Positions 49,709-59,398 are shown, numbered from the stretch's first letter. The stretch: 64,000 bases of DNA from Betaproteobacteria bacterium (GCA_016861185.1 BOKW01000006.1:186001-250000), one strand, 5' to 3'. Notes: generated by a model from the letters alone, not told the origin. Translations and numbers: made by a program.

Positions 49709-51264
49709 CAGAACTCCACGAAGACCCTCGGCACCTCGTCGGCAGTGCCGATCGCATAGCCGGTCGCCCGTGCGGCGACCTGGCGGGCGAATTCGAGCTC
49801 GGAGGCGCTGTCCGCGTAAACGCGATAAAGCGGCTCGCCGCGTGCGACTTTTTCGCCGAGCTTGCGGAACAGGTCGACGCCGGCGCCCTTGATCTTCGGC
49901 GCACCCGCCAGCCGCGCGATGCGCGCGAGCCGCTCGTTGTCGATGCCGGTCACCACACCATCGTCGGGGGCGAGGACGTCGTGCGCGAGCCGCGCCAGCG
50001 GCGGCGTTTCGGCACGGCGCCCCTGCGCGTCGAGGATCTCGTTCATCTTGGCGAGCGCCCGCCCCGAGTCGAGGATGTCGCGCGCGACCGCGAAGCCGTC
50101 GCCGCCGCGCAGGTCGGGATCGAACTCGAGCACGCGCCCGGCGAGCCGCAGCGCCTTGACGCGCAGGTCGCTCGGCGCGCCCGGGTCGTTGTTCAGCACC
50201 TGCATCACGTCGCGCGCTTCGAGGACCGGCCCGATGCCGCGGCCGACCGGCTGGCGGCCGTCGCTGATCACCGCGTCGAGGGTCATGCCCATCCGGTGCG
50301 CAACGTACTCGAACAGCTTCTTCAGCCGCTGCGCGTCGTCCATGTGGCGCACCTTCGCGGTCGGCCCGAGCGGGATGTCGAGCACGAGGTGGGTCGAGCC
50401 GGCCGCGATCTTCTTCGACAGGATCGACGACACCATCTGCCCCGGCGAGTCGATCGTCAGCGGGCGCGACACCGAGATCAGCACGTCGTCCGCAGGCGAA
50501 AGCTGTGCGCGCCCGCCCCACGCGAGGCAGCCGCGCACCTTGCGCACGATCTCGCCGAGCCGTTCGAACGGCAGCTCGACCTGCGCGAGGCACTCCATCG
50601 TGTCGGCCGTTCCCGCAGGCGATGTGATGGCGCGGCTCGAGGTCTTCGGCATCAGCATGCCGTGCGCGGCGACGATCGGCACGACCAGCATCGACGTGCG
50701 ATTGCCGGGGATGCCGCCGATGCAGTGCTTGTCGACGACCGGACGCTCCTTCCAGTCGAGCTTGCGGCCGACCGCGACCATCGCTTCGGTGAGGAACAGC
50801 ACCTCGTCGCGGTCGAGTTCGAACTGGTTGGTCGCGACGACGAAGGCCGCCAGCTCGATCTTCGAGTAGCGGTGCGCGGCGATGTCGCGCACGACCGCGT
50901 GCAGCTCGTCGCGCGTCAGCCGCTCGCCGCCGATCTTGCGCTTGAGCGCCGAGATCGAAGGCGGCGGCTCGGCGTGCGCGATGTGCACCGGCTGCCCTTC
51001 GGCGATCGCGAGCTGCGCGAAGGCTTCCTCGGACAGCCCCAGCTCGCACTCGCCGATCAGCCGGTCGTCGTCGACGACGTTGAGCACCGCGAGGATCGCG
51101 TTGCCGTCGGCGCGCACCTCGACCTTCGACAGCGCCTGGAAACCCTCGGCGCGATACACGGGGCAGTCGCGCCGCAGGTAGACGACGTTCTCGCGGTAGG
51201 TGTCGATGCCGACCTTGCGCGCAATCAGCGCGGCCGGCGCGGCGGGGGCGGTCTCAGACGTCAT
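49708..51264 (-). CDS. Thymidine/AMP phosphorylase family protein (archaeal AMP phosphorylase type)
   Basis: Phosphorylase of 518 residues with an extra N-terminal domain of about 90 residues, as in archaeal AMP phosphorylase (DeoA of the type III RubisCO pathway) and unlike plain thymidine phosphorylase (about 440). Core motifs are [20 protein letters not shown] (about 178-197), [20 protein letters not shown] and a C-terminal domain. Expected reaction: a nucleoside 5'-monophosphate plus phosphate gives the base and ribose 1,5-bisphosphate; ordinary nucleosides are the alternative substrate. Middle gene of the operon, overlapping both neighbours by a few bases. Confidence 0.88.
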   Translation of the reverse strand: MTSETAPAAPAALIARKVGIDTYRENVVYLRRDCPVYRAEGFQALSKVEVRADGNAILAVLNVVDDDRLIGECELGLSEEAFAQLAIAEGQPVHIAHAEPPPSISALKRKIGGERLTRDELHAVVRDIAAHRYSKIELAAFVVATNQFELDRDEVLFLTEAMVAVGRKLDWKERPVVDKHCIGGIPGNRTSMLVVPIVAAHGMLMPKTSSRAITSPAGTADTMECLAQVELPFERLGEIVRKVRGCLAWGGRAQLSPADDVLISVSRPLTIDSPGQMVSSILSKKIAAGSTHLVLDIPLGPTAKVRHMDDAQRLKKLFEYVAHRMGMTLDAVISDGRQPVGRGIGPVLEARDVMQVLNNDPGAPSDLRVKALRLAGRVLEFDPDLRGGDGFAVARDILDSGRALAKMNEILDAQGRRAETPPLARLAHDVLAPDDGVVTGIDNERLARIARLAGAPKIKGAGVDLFRKLGEKVARGEPLYRVYADSASELEFARQVAARATGYAIGTADEVPRVFVEF

Positions 51265-52645
51265 AGCGCGTCTCCGGCGCGGCGACCGTCGGATTCCACT
51301 TCAGCTCGCGCGCGATGCGCGCCGACAGCGCGTGCGCGGCCTCGGGTTCGCCGTGCGCGACGAAGGCCGCCTTCGGCCTGCGCGGCACCGCGCGCAGCCA
51401 GGCCATCAGCGAATCCTGTCCGGCGTGCGCCGACAGCCCGCCCAGCGTGTGCACGCTCGCGTGCACGGGGATCGTCTCGTTGAACAGGCGTACCGAGCGC
51501 GCGCCGTCGACGATGCGCCGGCCGAGCGTGCCTTCGGCCTGGAAACCGGTGAACAGCACCGCGCACTCGCGCCGCGGCAGGTTGTGCCGCAGGTGGTGGC
51601 GGATGCGGCCGGCCTCGCACATGCCGCTCGCCGCGACGATCACCGCGCCGTTGCGGATCGAGTTCAGGAACATCGAATCGTCCACGCTTTCCGTGTAGCG
51701 CAGCGTGAACGGCAGCTTGCGCGCGCGCTGGGCGAGGTGAAACTCGTGCGCCAGCTCGTCGAGTGCCTCCAGGTGCGCGAACGTGACCTCGCTCGCCTGC
51801 GCCGCCAGCGGCGAATCGACGAACACGAGCGGTACGCGCAGCCGGCCCGCGCGCGCCAGCCGGTACAGCAGCACGAGGAACTCCTGGGTGCGGCCGAGCG
51901 CGAACGCCGGAACGATCACGTTGCCGCGCCGCTCGTACAGTACGTCGTGCAGCACGCCGACCAGCTCGTCCTCGGTGTCGGCGAGCGACCGGTGGTTGCG
52001 GTCGCCGTAGGTCGATTCGACGACCAGCACGTCGGCGGCCCCCGGTGCTTCGCGGTCGCGCACGACCAGCGGCGACGCTTCCCCCAGGTCGCCCGAAACC
52101 AGCAGCGTGCGCTCGCGCCCGCCGTCGCGCAGCCGGATCTCGGCGAACGCGGCGCCGACGATGTGGCCGGCGCTGCGAAAGCGCACCGCCACGTTCGGAT
52201 GCGGCCGGAACTCGACGTCGTAGGGCACGGCGCACAGCCGGGTCGCGAGCCGGTCGATGTCCTCGATCGCGTACAGCGGCTGCGCCGTCGCGCGTGCACC
52301 GCGCGCACGACCGCGCGACGCGTTCGAGCCGCGTGCCTGCACGTAGGCGCTGTCCTTCAGCATCACCGGCACCAGGTCCGCGGTCGGCTTCGTGCAGTAG
52401 ATCATCGGCGCGCGCCCGCGCGCGGCGAAGCGCGGCAGCAGCCCGCAGTGGTCGATGTGCGCGTGCGTCAGCAGCACGAAGTCGAGCCGACCGAGGTCGC
52501 GCGCATACGCGACGCGATTCTTCGCCGCCGCGTCGCGCCCTCCCTGGAACATGCCGCAGTCGACCAGGAAGCGCACATCGTCGGCCTCGACGCGCAGGCA
52601 CGATCCGGTCACCTCGCCGGCCGCGCCGAAGAAAGTCAATCGCAC
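51254..52645 (-). CDS. Metallo-beta-lactamase/beta-CASP RNA-processing hydrolase
   Basis: Predicted zinc-dependent exo/endonuclease of 463 residues. The zinc motif is [16 protein letters not shown] (about 58-73), further ligands are in [10 protein letters not shown] and SGDLGE, and the beta-CASP half holds [11 protein letters not shown], the [15 protein letters not shown] region, AHAGQDSL and VAHGEPEA. Members of this KH-less group (YSH1/CPSF-like) cleave RNA. GTG at 52645 is preferred as start because AGGAGG lies 7 bp before it; a TTG two codons upstream is too close. First gene of the operon; divergent from the radical SAM gene. Confidence 0.88.
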   Translation of the reverse strand: MRLTFFGAAGEVTGSCLRVEADDVRFLVDCGMFQGGRDAAAKNRVAYARDLGRLDFVLLTHAHIDHCGLLPRFAARGRAPMIYCTKPTADLVPVMLKDSAYVQARGSNASRGRARGARATAQPLYAIEDIDRLATRLCAVPYDVEFRPHPNVAVRFRSAGHIVGAAFAEIRLRDGGRERTLLVSGDLGEASPLVVRDREAPGAADVLVVESTYGDRNHRSLADTEDELVGVLHDVLYERRGNVIVPAFALGRTQEFLVLLYRLARAGRLRVPLVFVDSPLAAQASEVTFAHLEALDELAHEFHLAQRARKLPFTLRYTESVDDSMFLNSIRNGAVIVAASGMCEAGRIRHHLRHNLPRRECAVLFTGFQAEGTLGRRIVDGARSVRLFNETIPVHASVHTLGGLSAHAGQDSLMAWLRAVPRRPKAAFVAHGEPEAAHALSARIARELKWNPTVAAPETRYDV

Positions 52646-52725
52646 TCGCAAACCTCCTGCGGGCAGTCTAGCGGCACCGACGCACGCGAGCGCGGCCGAT
52701 CCTTGAGCACGGTCATAATCGGCGC

Positions 52726-54285
52726 ATGCCCTCGATCGTTCTCGCCACGCTGAACACCCGCTACGCGCACGCGTCCCTCGGGCTGCGCTACCTGCGCGCC
52801 AATCTCGGCGCGCTGCGCGAGCACTCCGCGGTCGTCGAGTTCGTCGTCGACCGGCGGCCCGAGGAGATCGTCGAGCATCTGCTGGCCGCGCTCGACGGCG
52901 ACGGGCCGCGCATCGTCGGCTTTGGCGTGTACATCTGGAACGTCGAGGCGACCACGCGCGTCGTCGCGCTGCTGAAGACCGTGGCGCCCGAGGTCGTCGT
53001 CGTCGTGGGCGGACCGGAGGTCAGCCACGAGGTCGATGCGCAGCGCATCTGCAGGCTGGCCGATTACGTCGTCACCGGCTGGGGCGATGTGACGTTCCCG
53101 AAGCTGGCGCAGGCGATTCTCGCGGGACCGCGGCCCTTGACCAAGGTTCAACCCGGCGAGCAGCCGCCGCTCGCTGCGATCGCGTTGCCGTACGGCGAGT
53201 TCGGCGACGAGGATCTGCGCCGCCGCTACGTTTACGTCGAAGCCTCGCGCGGCTGTCCGTTCAAGTGCGAGTTCTGCCTGTCGGCGCTCGACAAGACGGC
53301 CCGGCCGTTTCCGCTCGAGCCGCTGCTCGCGGAGCTGGCGCGGCTGTACGAGCGCGGCGCGCGCCACTTCAAGTTCGTCGACCGCACGTTCAATCTGAAG
53401 GCGGACACGGGGCGCGCGATCCTCGAATTGTTTCTCGCGCGCATCGACGCGCATCCGGACGATCCGCCTTTCCTGCACTTCGAGCTGATCCCCGACCATC
53501 TGCCCGAGCGGCTGCGCGAGCCGATCGCGCGCTTTCCCGCGGGCACGCTGCAGTTCGAGATCGGCATCCAGACGTTCAACGAGGAGGTGCAGAAGCTCAT
53601 TTCGCGCCGCCAGGACAACGCCGCGGCGGAGGCGAACCTGCGCTGGCTGCGCGCGCACACGAACGTCCACCTGCACGTGGATCTGATCGCCGGACTGCCG
53701 GGCGAGGACCTCGAAAGCTTCGCGCGCGGCTTCGACCGCCTCGTGCGGCTTGCCCCGCACGAGATCCAGCTCGGCATCCTGAAGCGGCTGCGCGGCGCAC
53801 CGATCGCGCGTCACACCGAGGCGTACGGCCTGCGCTTCAACCCCGAGCCGCCATACAACGTGCTGGCGACCGATCGCATCGACTTCGCGACGATGCAGCG
53901 CGTGGCGCGCTGCGCGCGCTACTGGGATCTCGTCGCGAACTCCGGGCGCTTCGCGCGCACGCTGGCGCTGCTGCTCGCGCCGGATCGACCGGACGCGTCG
54001 CCGTTCGCGCGCTTTCTCGCGCTGTCCGACTGGCTGTACGCGTCGATCGGCAAGACGCACGCGATCGCCAACGAGCGGTTGTACGAGCTGCTGCACGAGT
54101 TCCTCGTCGCGCGGCTCGACGTGCGCGCCGCCGACGCCACTGCGGCGCTGACCGAGGACTACCTGGCGAGCGGCGCGCGCGGGCGGCTCGGCTTCGTGGA
54201 TATCGAGGCGATCGCCAACGAGCCGCGCCGGCGTTCGCCGGCGCGGGCCACGCCGCCGCGGCAGTCGCGCCACCTGCAAGGCTGA
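52726..54285 (+). CDS. B12-binding-domain radical SAM protein (DUF4080-type)
   Basis: Protein of 519 residues. Residues 1-140 are a cobalamin-binding Rossmann domain without an obvious DxHxxG His. The radical SAM cluster is C177-PFK-C181-EF-C184 (RGCPFKCEFC), followed by a TIM-barrel part (VDRTFNLKADTGRAILELFL, IGIQTFNEEVQKLISRRQDN, DLIAGLPGEDLESF) and a C-terminal helical DUF4080-like domain. Substrate unknown; such enzymes methylate or rearrange. It is divergent from the ribose operon, with 80 bp between starts. Confidence 0.88.
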   Translation: MPSIVLATLNTRYAHASLGLRYLRANLGALREHSAVVEFVVDRRPEEIVEHLLAALDGDGPRIVGFGVYIWNVEATTRVVALLKTVAPEVVVVVGGPEVSHEVDAQRICRLADYVVTGWGDVTFPKLAQAILAGPRPLTKVQPGEQPPLAAIALPYGEFGDEDLRRRYVYVEASRGCPFKCEFCLSALDKTARPFPLEPLLAELARLYERGARHFKFVDRTFNLKADTGRAILELFLARIDAHPDDPPFLHFELIPDHLPERLREPIARFPAGTLQFEIGIQTFNEEVQKLISRRQDNAAAEANLRWLRAHTNVHLHVDLIAGLPGEDLESFARGFDRLVRLAPHEIQLGILKRLRGAPIARHTEAYGLRFNPEPPYNVLATDRIDFATMQRVARCARYWDLVANSGRFARTLALLLAPDRPDASPFARFLALSDWLYASIGKTHAIANERLYELLHEFLVARLDVRAADATAALTEDYLASGARGRLGFVDIEAIANEPRRRSPARATPPRQSRHLQG

Positions 54286-54380
54286 CTCGTCCACCGGTGG
54301 CGCCGCTTCGTCGCAGCGCGCTGTTGCGTCCGGCGCGTGCTGCGTACGCTGCGCGCAGCAGCCAAGCCGAGGAGCGGAAG

Positions 54381-54830
54381 ATGCGCGCAGTTGCGTTGCT
54401 GGGAGCAATCCTGATGACGACTTCGATTCATGCGGCGCCGGCCGACGAGGTGATGGCCGCCGATCGCGCCTTCGCCGCGGCGGCGAAGGCGCGCGGCGTC
54501 CAGTCCGCGTTCGTCGAGTTCGCCGCGCCCGACGCGGTGCTGTTTCGCGCAGGCATCGGCCCGTTGCGCGGGCACAAGGCGATCGCCGCCGCCTTCGAAG
54601 GGCAGGCATTTTCGCTCGAGTGGGAACCGGAGTCGGCCGACGTCGCGGCGAGCGGAGATCTCGCGTGGAGCTGGGGCTATGCGCGCTGGACCGCGCAGGA
54701 CGGCAGCGGCAAAACGGGCACGTCGAACTACGTGTCGATCTGGCGCCGGCAGCCCGGCGGCGCCTGGAAGTGGATCGTCGACATCGGCGTGCCGGCGCCG
54801 CCGAAGCCCGCACCCGCGAAAGCCGATTGA
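54381..54830 (+). CDS. Exported NTF2-like (DUF4440-type) protein
   Basis: Protein of 149 residues. A short signal peptide, MRAVALLGAILMTTSIHA, precedes an NTF2/SnoaL-like cone fold with FVEFAAPDAVLFRAGIGPLR and WEPESADVAASGDLAWSWGY motifs typical of DUF4440. It ends with a Pro/Ala/Lys tail. The pocket would bind a small hydrophobic ligand; no reaction can be named. Ribosome site GAGGAG 7 bp before the ATG. Confidence 0.75.
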   Translation: MRAVALLGAILMTTSIHAAPADEVMAADRAFAAAAKARGVQSAFVEFAAPDAVLFRAGIGPLRGHKAIAAAFEGQAFSLEWEPESADVAASGDLAWSWGYARWTAQDGSGKTGTSNYVSIWRRQPGGAWKWIVDIGVPAPPKPAPAKAD

Positions 54831-54893
54831 GCTGCCGTCGCGGGAGTGCAACTCGTTCGACCGCGAGGCCGTAGCCGCGCTAGCCTCTCTTGC

Positions 54894-55655
54894 ATGGCGT
54901 GGCAACCTGTCGAAACCGTCCCGATCGACCTCGGCACCGGCATTGCGCCGGACCGGGCGCAGGCGATCGCCGCGGCGCTGACGCGGCGCGTGCTGCCGCT
55001 GCTGCGCCTGCTCGACGGCCGTCCCGAGCCACTCGCCAGCGCGGCGCTGTTCCGCGCCGACGGCCGCTGGCTGCTGTTGACGTGCCGGCACCTGTTCGAA
55101 ACCGGCGCCGCGCTCGGCGATCTCGGCGTTCCGCTCGGCGCGAGCGGGCGCATCCTCTGGCTGCGCGACGCGGCGCCGCGCGTGATCGAGCATCCGGCGC
55201 GCGATCTCGCCTTCATCGTGATCGGCGATGCCGCTGCGGCCGAGGAGCTGGCGCGTCACTGGCGGCCCGCGCTGCTCGCGCCCGAGGCGGTCGCGGCGGG
55301 CGGTGAACTGTTCGTCGTTGCCGGCTACCCGTACGCGCAGACGCGGCGCGAGAACGCGATCGTCTACGCGCGGCCGGTCGTGCTATTCACGCGCGCGCAG
55401 CAGGCCGGCGCCGAAGAGCTGCGCGCGGCCTACGCGCGCATCGCGCGGCGGCTCGACGGTATCGACATCCACACGCCGCCGCTCGACGGCGTGTCCGGCG
55501 CGACGTGCTGGGCCGTGTCCGCCGCCGGCGACGACTGCGACGCCTGCATCCTGCGCCCGGCCGGCGTGCAGGTCGCCTTCACGCACAGCCGCGAGATCCG
55601 CGCCGAAGCGCTCGCCGCGGCGCGCGAGATGTTCGAGCGGTTGCGCGCCTCGTAG
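54894..55655 (+). CDS. Trypsin-like serine-peptidase-fold protein
   Basis: Protein of 253 residues from the ATG at 54894. A chymotrypsin-type triad can be placed: His66 in LLLTCRHLFETG, Asp104 in HPARDLAFIVIG and Ser201 in LDGVSGATCWAV, matching the GxSG nucleophile loop. No signal peptide or TM helix is visible, so the protein appears cytosolic, unusual for this fold; the neighbouring S1-like proteins in phage-defence or toxin contexts have similar layout, but nothing here demonstrates that role. An upstream GTG at 54846 is an alternative start. It is convergent with the HNH gene. Confidence 0.65.
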   Translation: MAWQPVETVPIDLGTGIAPDRAQAIAAALTRRVLPLLRLLDGRPEPLASAALFRADGRWLLLTCRHLFETGAALGDLGVPLGASGRILWLRDAAPRVIEHPARDLAFIVIGDAAAAEELARHWRPALLAPEAVAAGGELFVVAGYPYAQTRRENAIVYARPVVLFTRAQQAGAEELRAAYARIARRLDGIDIHTPPLDGVSGATCWAVSAAGDDCDACILRPAGVQVAFTHSREIRAEALAAAREMFERLRAS

Positions 55656-55659
55656 CGCC

Positions 55660-56277
55660 TTACGCGTGCGCCCAGCGCGAGTACTTGGGCAGCGTGGCCT
55701 GCAGGAAGGCCATCTGGTCGGCGAGGATGCGCCGGTTGCTGAGGATGAAACCTTCGTTGCGGCAGACCGCGTAGGGCACGTACAGCAGCGGCATCCTTGC
55801 CTGTTCGGGCGTGCGGTTACCCTTGCGCGTGTTGCACGAGCGGCAGGCGGTCACGACGTTGGTCCACTGGTGTAGCCCGCCGCGCGATACCGGCACGATG
55901 TGCTCGACCGTCAGCTCGCTCTCGTGGAACTGGTCGCCGCAATAGGCGCAGATCTGGCGGTCGCGGATGAACAGGCGGTGCTTGGTGAGTCCGACGTGCG
56001 CGTGCCCGCTCGGGATGCGGTGCCGGCCGCGGATCATCACGATCGAGCTGGTGACGAATTCGGAGCGCTGCCCCGATTCCTCCTGCACGCCGCCGCACAT
56101 CGAGAAGAGGTTCTCGCCGAGGTCGGTCAGTACCTTGCCCGACGCGTAGTAGCGCGCGGCGCGCGCCAGGACCGCCCAGCGGACCGGTTGGCCGTGGGAG
56201 TCGACGATCAGGATCCTTGGCGCAGACTCCGAGGTTTGCATGACGGCAAGTGTGCCACGCCAGTTCGCCCTTTGCAT
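55660..56277 (-). CDS. HNH endonuclease-family protein
   Basis: Protein of 205 residues. A C-terminal HNH nuclease domain spans about 110-165: CAYCGDQFHESELTVEHIVP, then SRGGLHQWTNVVTACRSCNT. The two CxxC pairs hold a structural zinc and the His-Asn-His pattern is complete. The N-terminal part (LIVDSHGQPVRWAVLARAAR and YYASGKVLTDLGENL) is the domain seen in the widespread 5-methylcytosine-independent HNH proteins of proteobacteria, function unclear. A start 12 codons downstream (56241) is possible. Confidence 0.85.
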   Translation of the reverse strand: MQRANWRGTLAVMQTSESAPRILIVDSHGQPVRWAVLARAARYYASGKVLTDLGENLFSMCGGVQEESGQRSEFVTSSIVMIRGRHRIPSGHAHVGLTKHRLFIRDRQICAYCGDQFHESELTVEHIVPVSRGGLHQWTNVVTACRSCNTRKGNRTPEQARMPLLYVPYAVCRNEGFILSNRRILADQMAFLQATLPKYSRWAHA

Positions 56278-56430
56278 GAGCTCCCCGGCCTAACGGGTTG
56301 TCGGCAAAGGCGGTGCACCGCGGCCCGGACGGCGCGGCGTGATGGTCGGGTCAAGCGGGCGGATGGCGGCGGGGAAGGGTGCCCCGGGGCGGGAATCCCG
56401 CAGCGCCTGCCGGGTCGCTTCGGCAGCGGG

Positions 56431-56694
56431 TCAGATCGGCAGCCAGCAAGCGGCCGAATAGGTTTCGCGAGCGCCCTTGTCCGTCACCACGACGACCCGC
56501 GGCGGGTGGTCGTCGCGGTCGATCCAGAGCCGGCCGGCATCGCCGGTCGCGGCGTGGTGGACCGCATCGCCTTCGCGCAGACCCGCGCGCGCCAGTTCGC
56601 GCATCAGCGCCAGCACGTCGCGCTCATGCGCAATGCGATCCAGCTTGTTCTGCAGCGACAGCGCGGGTGAGTTCGGAAGTGTGTCGTGCTCCAT
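56431..56694 (-). CDS. Small hypothetical protein, 87 residues
   Basis: Acidic, soluble, probably all-alpha/beta protein beginning MEHDTLPNSPALSLQNKLDR. No family recognised. The ATG at 56694 has no convincing ribosome site, and upstream frame extension is unlikely to be coding, so both the start and the gene itself are uncertain. Middle residues HERDVLALMRELARAGLREG look like a helical pair. It lies between the HNH gene and the divergent DUF2846 lipoprotein gene. Confidence 0.45.
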   Translation of the reverse strand: MEHDTLPNSPALSLQNKLDRIAHERDVLALMRELARAGLREGDAVHHAATGDAGRLWIDRDDHPPRVVVVTDKGARETYSAACWLPI

Positions 56695-56879
56695 GTCGCG
56701 CAACGCGAAGCGATTCGTCGGCTGCGCATTCTCGCCCGCCGTCCATCGCGGGCAATCCGGTGTTTCCCGACGAGGATTACCCCAGATCAATCCGCTGCGG
56801 CGCGTGCGGCGTAGCGTGCCGATGGCCGGCATGGAGCGAGCCGGCAACGAACGACGACGACTGCGTGGAGGAAATGACG

Positions 56880-57317
56880 ATGAGCAATTGGCTGCAGACC
56901 GCATTGGCGGCGCTGTCGATCCTGCTGGCCGCCGGTTGCGCGACGGTACCGATGGCGCCGCCGGAGGCCGACGCGAAGGCCAAGACCTTCGCCGTGGAGC
57001 CCGGCAAGGCCAACATCTACGTGTACCGCAACGAGTCCTTCGGCGGCGCGATCACGATGACCGTGGCGCTGAACGGCAAGTTGATGGGCCAGACCGGTCC
57101 GCAGACCTATTTCTTCTGGCAGGTCGATCCGGGCAAGTACGAGATCCAGTCGATCGCCGAAAACACGTCGACGGTCGCGCTCGACGTGCAGGCGGGCAAG
57201 AACTACTTCGTCTGGCAGGAAGTGAAAATGGGCCTGTGGATGGCGCGCTCGGCGCTGCAGACCGTCGACGAGGCGACCGGGCGCAAAGGCGTCGCGGAGT
57301 GCAAGCGCATCCAGTAG
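56880..57317 (+). CDS. DUF2846-family lipoprotein
   Basis: Exported lipoprotein of 145 residues. Lipobox LLAAGC puts the lipidated Cys at about residue 20. The mature part, with NIYVYRNESFGGAITMTVAL and PQTYFFWQVDPGKYEIQSIA, is a beta-sandwich typical of DUF2846, a family found on the surface of Gram-negatives. GGAGG lies 8 bp upstream of this ATG; an ATG two codons earlier would be too close to it. Convergent with the BamE-like gene. Confidence 0.85.
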   Translation: MSNWLQTALAALSILLAAGCATVPMAPPEADAKAKTFAVEPGKANIYVYRNESFGGAITMTVALNGKLMGQTGPQTYFFWQVDPGKYEIQSIAENTSTVALDVQAGKNYFVWQEVKMGLWMARSALQTVDEATGRKGVAECKRIQ

Positions 57318-57348
57318 CGCGTAGCCGCCGCGCGCGGCGAACGGCCTC

Positions 57349-57843
57349 TCAGCGGTCGCGGTCCGATCCGTTGCGCAGGAAGCGCGGATCCGGGCCCGAC
57401 TCGACCTTGCGCACGATGCCGCTCTTGTCGAAGTACACGGCCATCTCCGAGTTCCACGCGCCATTTTCCTTGTACGGATACATCCAGGCGGTCAGGCCCG
57501 ACAGCGGATACGGCCGCTCGTCGAACGGGATGCCGAACTCGCGCAGCACGACGGTGCGATCGTCGATGCCGACCCGCAGGCGCGCGAACTTCTCGTAGGT
57601 CAGCACCTGCTCGACGCGTTGCACGCGGCCGCCCGCGTCGACGTCGACCATGTACTTCGTCTGCTGAAACGGCCCCGTCAGGTATTCGAGGCGCTTCGCC
57701 CCGGCGTCGAGCGCGTGCTCCGCGGTCGGGCGCCCGAACTGCGCGCGCAACTGCGCCTCGGAGGTCCCCGGCGCGACCGCGCCGGGCGCCGCACAGCCCG
57801 CAATCGCTGCAACGCAGGCGGCGCAAATCAGCGAGCGGAACAT
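57349..57843 (-). CDS. BamE/SmpA-like lipoprotein
   Basis: Exported lipoprotein of 164 residues. The signal MFRSLICAACVAAIAGCAAP has a lipobox IAGC (Cys at about 17). The SmpA/OmlA (BamE) fold follows: EAQLRAQFGRPTAEH, then VQRVEQVLTYEKFARLRVGI. A second similar half (VLREFGIPFDERPYPLSGLT) suggests two tandem copies. BamE helps outer-membrane protein assembly, but this paralogue is more divergent than the true BamE. The true bamE is probably elsewhere. Confidence 0.75.
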   Translation of the reverse strand: MFRSLICAACVAAIAGCAAPGAVAPGTSEAQLRAQFGRPTAEHALDAGAKRLEYLTGPFQQTKYMVDVDAGGRVQRVEQVLTYEKFARLRVGIDDRTVVLREFGIPFDERPYPLSGLTAWMYPYKENGAWNSEMAVYFDKSGIVRKVESGPDPRFLRNGSDRDR

Positions 57844-57895
57844 GTGTATTCGGTGGCAAGATTCGGCGCCTTCATCATAGTGAGGGGAGACGACG

Positions 57896-58426
57896 ATGAA
57901 ATGGCTGATTCGCGTCGTGCTGGCCTTGGTCGTGCTGGCGCTCGCCTTCGTCGGCATCGGTTTCCTGCTGCCGTCGCAATTCCATGTCGAGCGCAGCGTC
58001 GTGATTAACGCGCCGGCGGAAAAGGTCTATGCGCTGATTGCCGATCCGCGCGAATGGAAGCGCTGGACGGTTTGGAACCAGCGTGATCCGGCGATGAAGA
58101 TCGAGTACGCGGGCCCGCCCTCGGGCGTCGGCGCCAAGTGGTCCTGGCAGAGCAAGACGGAGGGCAACGGCGAGATGGAATTCACCGAAGCGACGCCGCC
58201 GGACCGGCTCGGCTACCGGCTGAGCTTTCCGGAGTTCGGCATGCAGTCGAAGGGCCTGCTGCGCGTCGTGCCGGACGGCGCGGGGGTGCGGGTGTCCTGG
58301 TCCAACGAGGGGAACATGGGCTCGAACCCGCTGAATCGCTGGTTCGCCCTGATGATGGATCGGCTGGTCGGCCCGGACTTCGAGGGCGGGCTGGCGAACC
58401 TGAAGCGGCTCGCCGAGTCGTCGTAG
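57896..58426 (+). CDS. Membrane-anchored SRPBCC-family protein
   Basis: Protein of 176 residues. One TM helix at about 4-24 (LIRVVLALVVLALAFVGIGF) is followed by a START/polyketide-cyclase domain: HVERSVVINAPAEKVYALIA, then WKRWTVWNQRDPAM and an ending WFALMMDRLVGPDFEGGLAN. It differs from the exported SRPBCC protein at 41871. Function unknown; relatives use the tunnel for lipids. Divergent from the BamE-like gene, with 52 bp between starts. Confidence 0.82.
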   Translation: MKWLIRVVLALVVLALAFVGIGFLLPSQFHVERSVVINAPAEKVYALIADPREWKRWTVWNQRDPAMKIEYAGPPSGVGAKWSWQSKTEGNGEMEFTEATPPDRLGYRLSFPEFGMQSKGLLRVVPDGAGVRVSWSNEGNMGSNPLNRWFALMMDRLVGPDFEGGLANLKRLAESS

Positions 58427-58494
58427 GCGCGCAGGATCGCCACTGAGCGGCGTCCCGCGCGCTTCGGGCCGGTCGCCGACCCGAGGAGAGGGAG

Positions 58495-58686
58495 TTACTG
58501 CGTCGAACTCGCGCGCTTGCGCGGGTAGTTGACCCAGATGACCTGGGTGCCGAAGCGCTTGGCCGCGCCCTCGACCGCGGCCACGTAGGCTTCGTCGATG
58601 TCGTCCTGCCCGGTAGAGCCGCCTCCGATGACGGCGCAACCGGTGGCGAGCGCGGTCGCCGCGAGCAGCAGAAGGATCCGTTTCAT
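58495..58686 (-). CDS. Small lipoprotein, 63 residues
   Basis: MKRILLLLAATALATGCAVI is a strong lipoprotein signal with Cys17 lipidated. The mature part of about 47 residues carries DDIDEAYVAAVEGAAKRFGT and QVIWVNYPRKR and ends in SSTQ. Such short lipoproteins are common and lack known function. GAGGAG precedes the ATG. Not part of a wider operon. Confidence 0.75.
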   Translation of the reverse strand: MKRILLLLAATALATGCAVIGGGSTGQDDIDEAYVAAVEGAAKRFGTQVIWVNYPRKRASSTQ

Positions 58687-58804
58687 CGCGTCCTCCTCGA
58701 GCGTGCCGGCCGCGCGCGGGCGCGGCCTTCGCCCATTCTCGTCCGACTTCGGCCGCAATCAAGCCCCGTGCGACGGAAGCCGCCCGCCCCGCCGTGAAGG
58801 TCGG

Positions 58805-59341
58805 CTAGCGGCTGCCGGCCCGGGTCAGCAGCTCGTGCGCGTTGGGGTAGCCGTATTCCAGCAGGAAGGGCTCGAACGAAGGCAGGTCGGCGACGATCTT
58901 GCGCGCGTAGTACTCCAGCGGCAGCGCCACGTCGTCGAAGTTCAGCAGGCCGATGTTGACGAAGTGCTGAAGCTGCTCGACGCGATCGAACAGCTCCTCG
59001 AAGCAGTCGCGGACGAACATCTCCTTGTAGTCGAAGGTCAGGCGATCGGTGCGCAACGCATGGCCGAGATCGGCGGCGCCGACTTCGAACTGGTGGTCGC
59101 CGTCGCTGTACTGCCGGCCCGACCAGTCGAGCATCTGCAGCGCGGCCCGCGCCTTGGCGCTGGCGAACAGGTCCTTCAGCATGTCGCGCGCGGCGAGCGC
59201 CTGGCGGATGCGGTTCTCGCGGGCCTTCTCGCGCGTGCCGAGCGCGAGTTCGCGCAGCGCTTTCCATGCGCCGGCGAGCGCGGCCGGAATGCCGACGATC
59301 ACGAGCACGTTCTTGACGATCTCGACCCAGCCCTCACCCAT
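58805..59341 (-). CDS. Membrane-anchored hypothetical protein
   Basis: Protein of 178 residues with one TM helix at about 7-26 (EIVKNVLVIVGIPAALAGAW) and a soluble helical remainder (RENRIRQALAARDMLKDLFA; FEELFDRVEQLQHFVNIGLL). No family recognised; it resembles small DUF4760-like proteins in layout but I cannot confirm that. Located between the small lipoprotein gene and the divergent MFS gene (58 bp between starts). Confidence 0.6.
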   Translation of the reverse strand: MGEGWVEIVKNVLVIVGIPAALAGAWKALRELALGTREKARENRIRQALAARDMLKDLFASAKARAALQMLDWSGRQYSDGDHQFEVGAADLGHALRTDRLTFDYKEMFVRDCFEELFDRVEQLQHFVNIGLLNFDDVALPLEYYARKIVADLPSFEPFLLEYGYPNAHELLTRAGSR

Positions 59342-59398
59342 CGCGGCGCCTCCGCTCGACGACCGCCGATGCTACCCGGGTAAATTCGCGCCCTGCCG

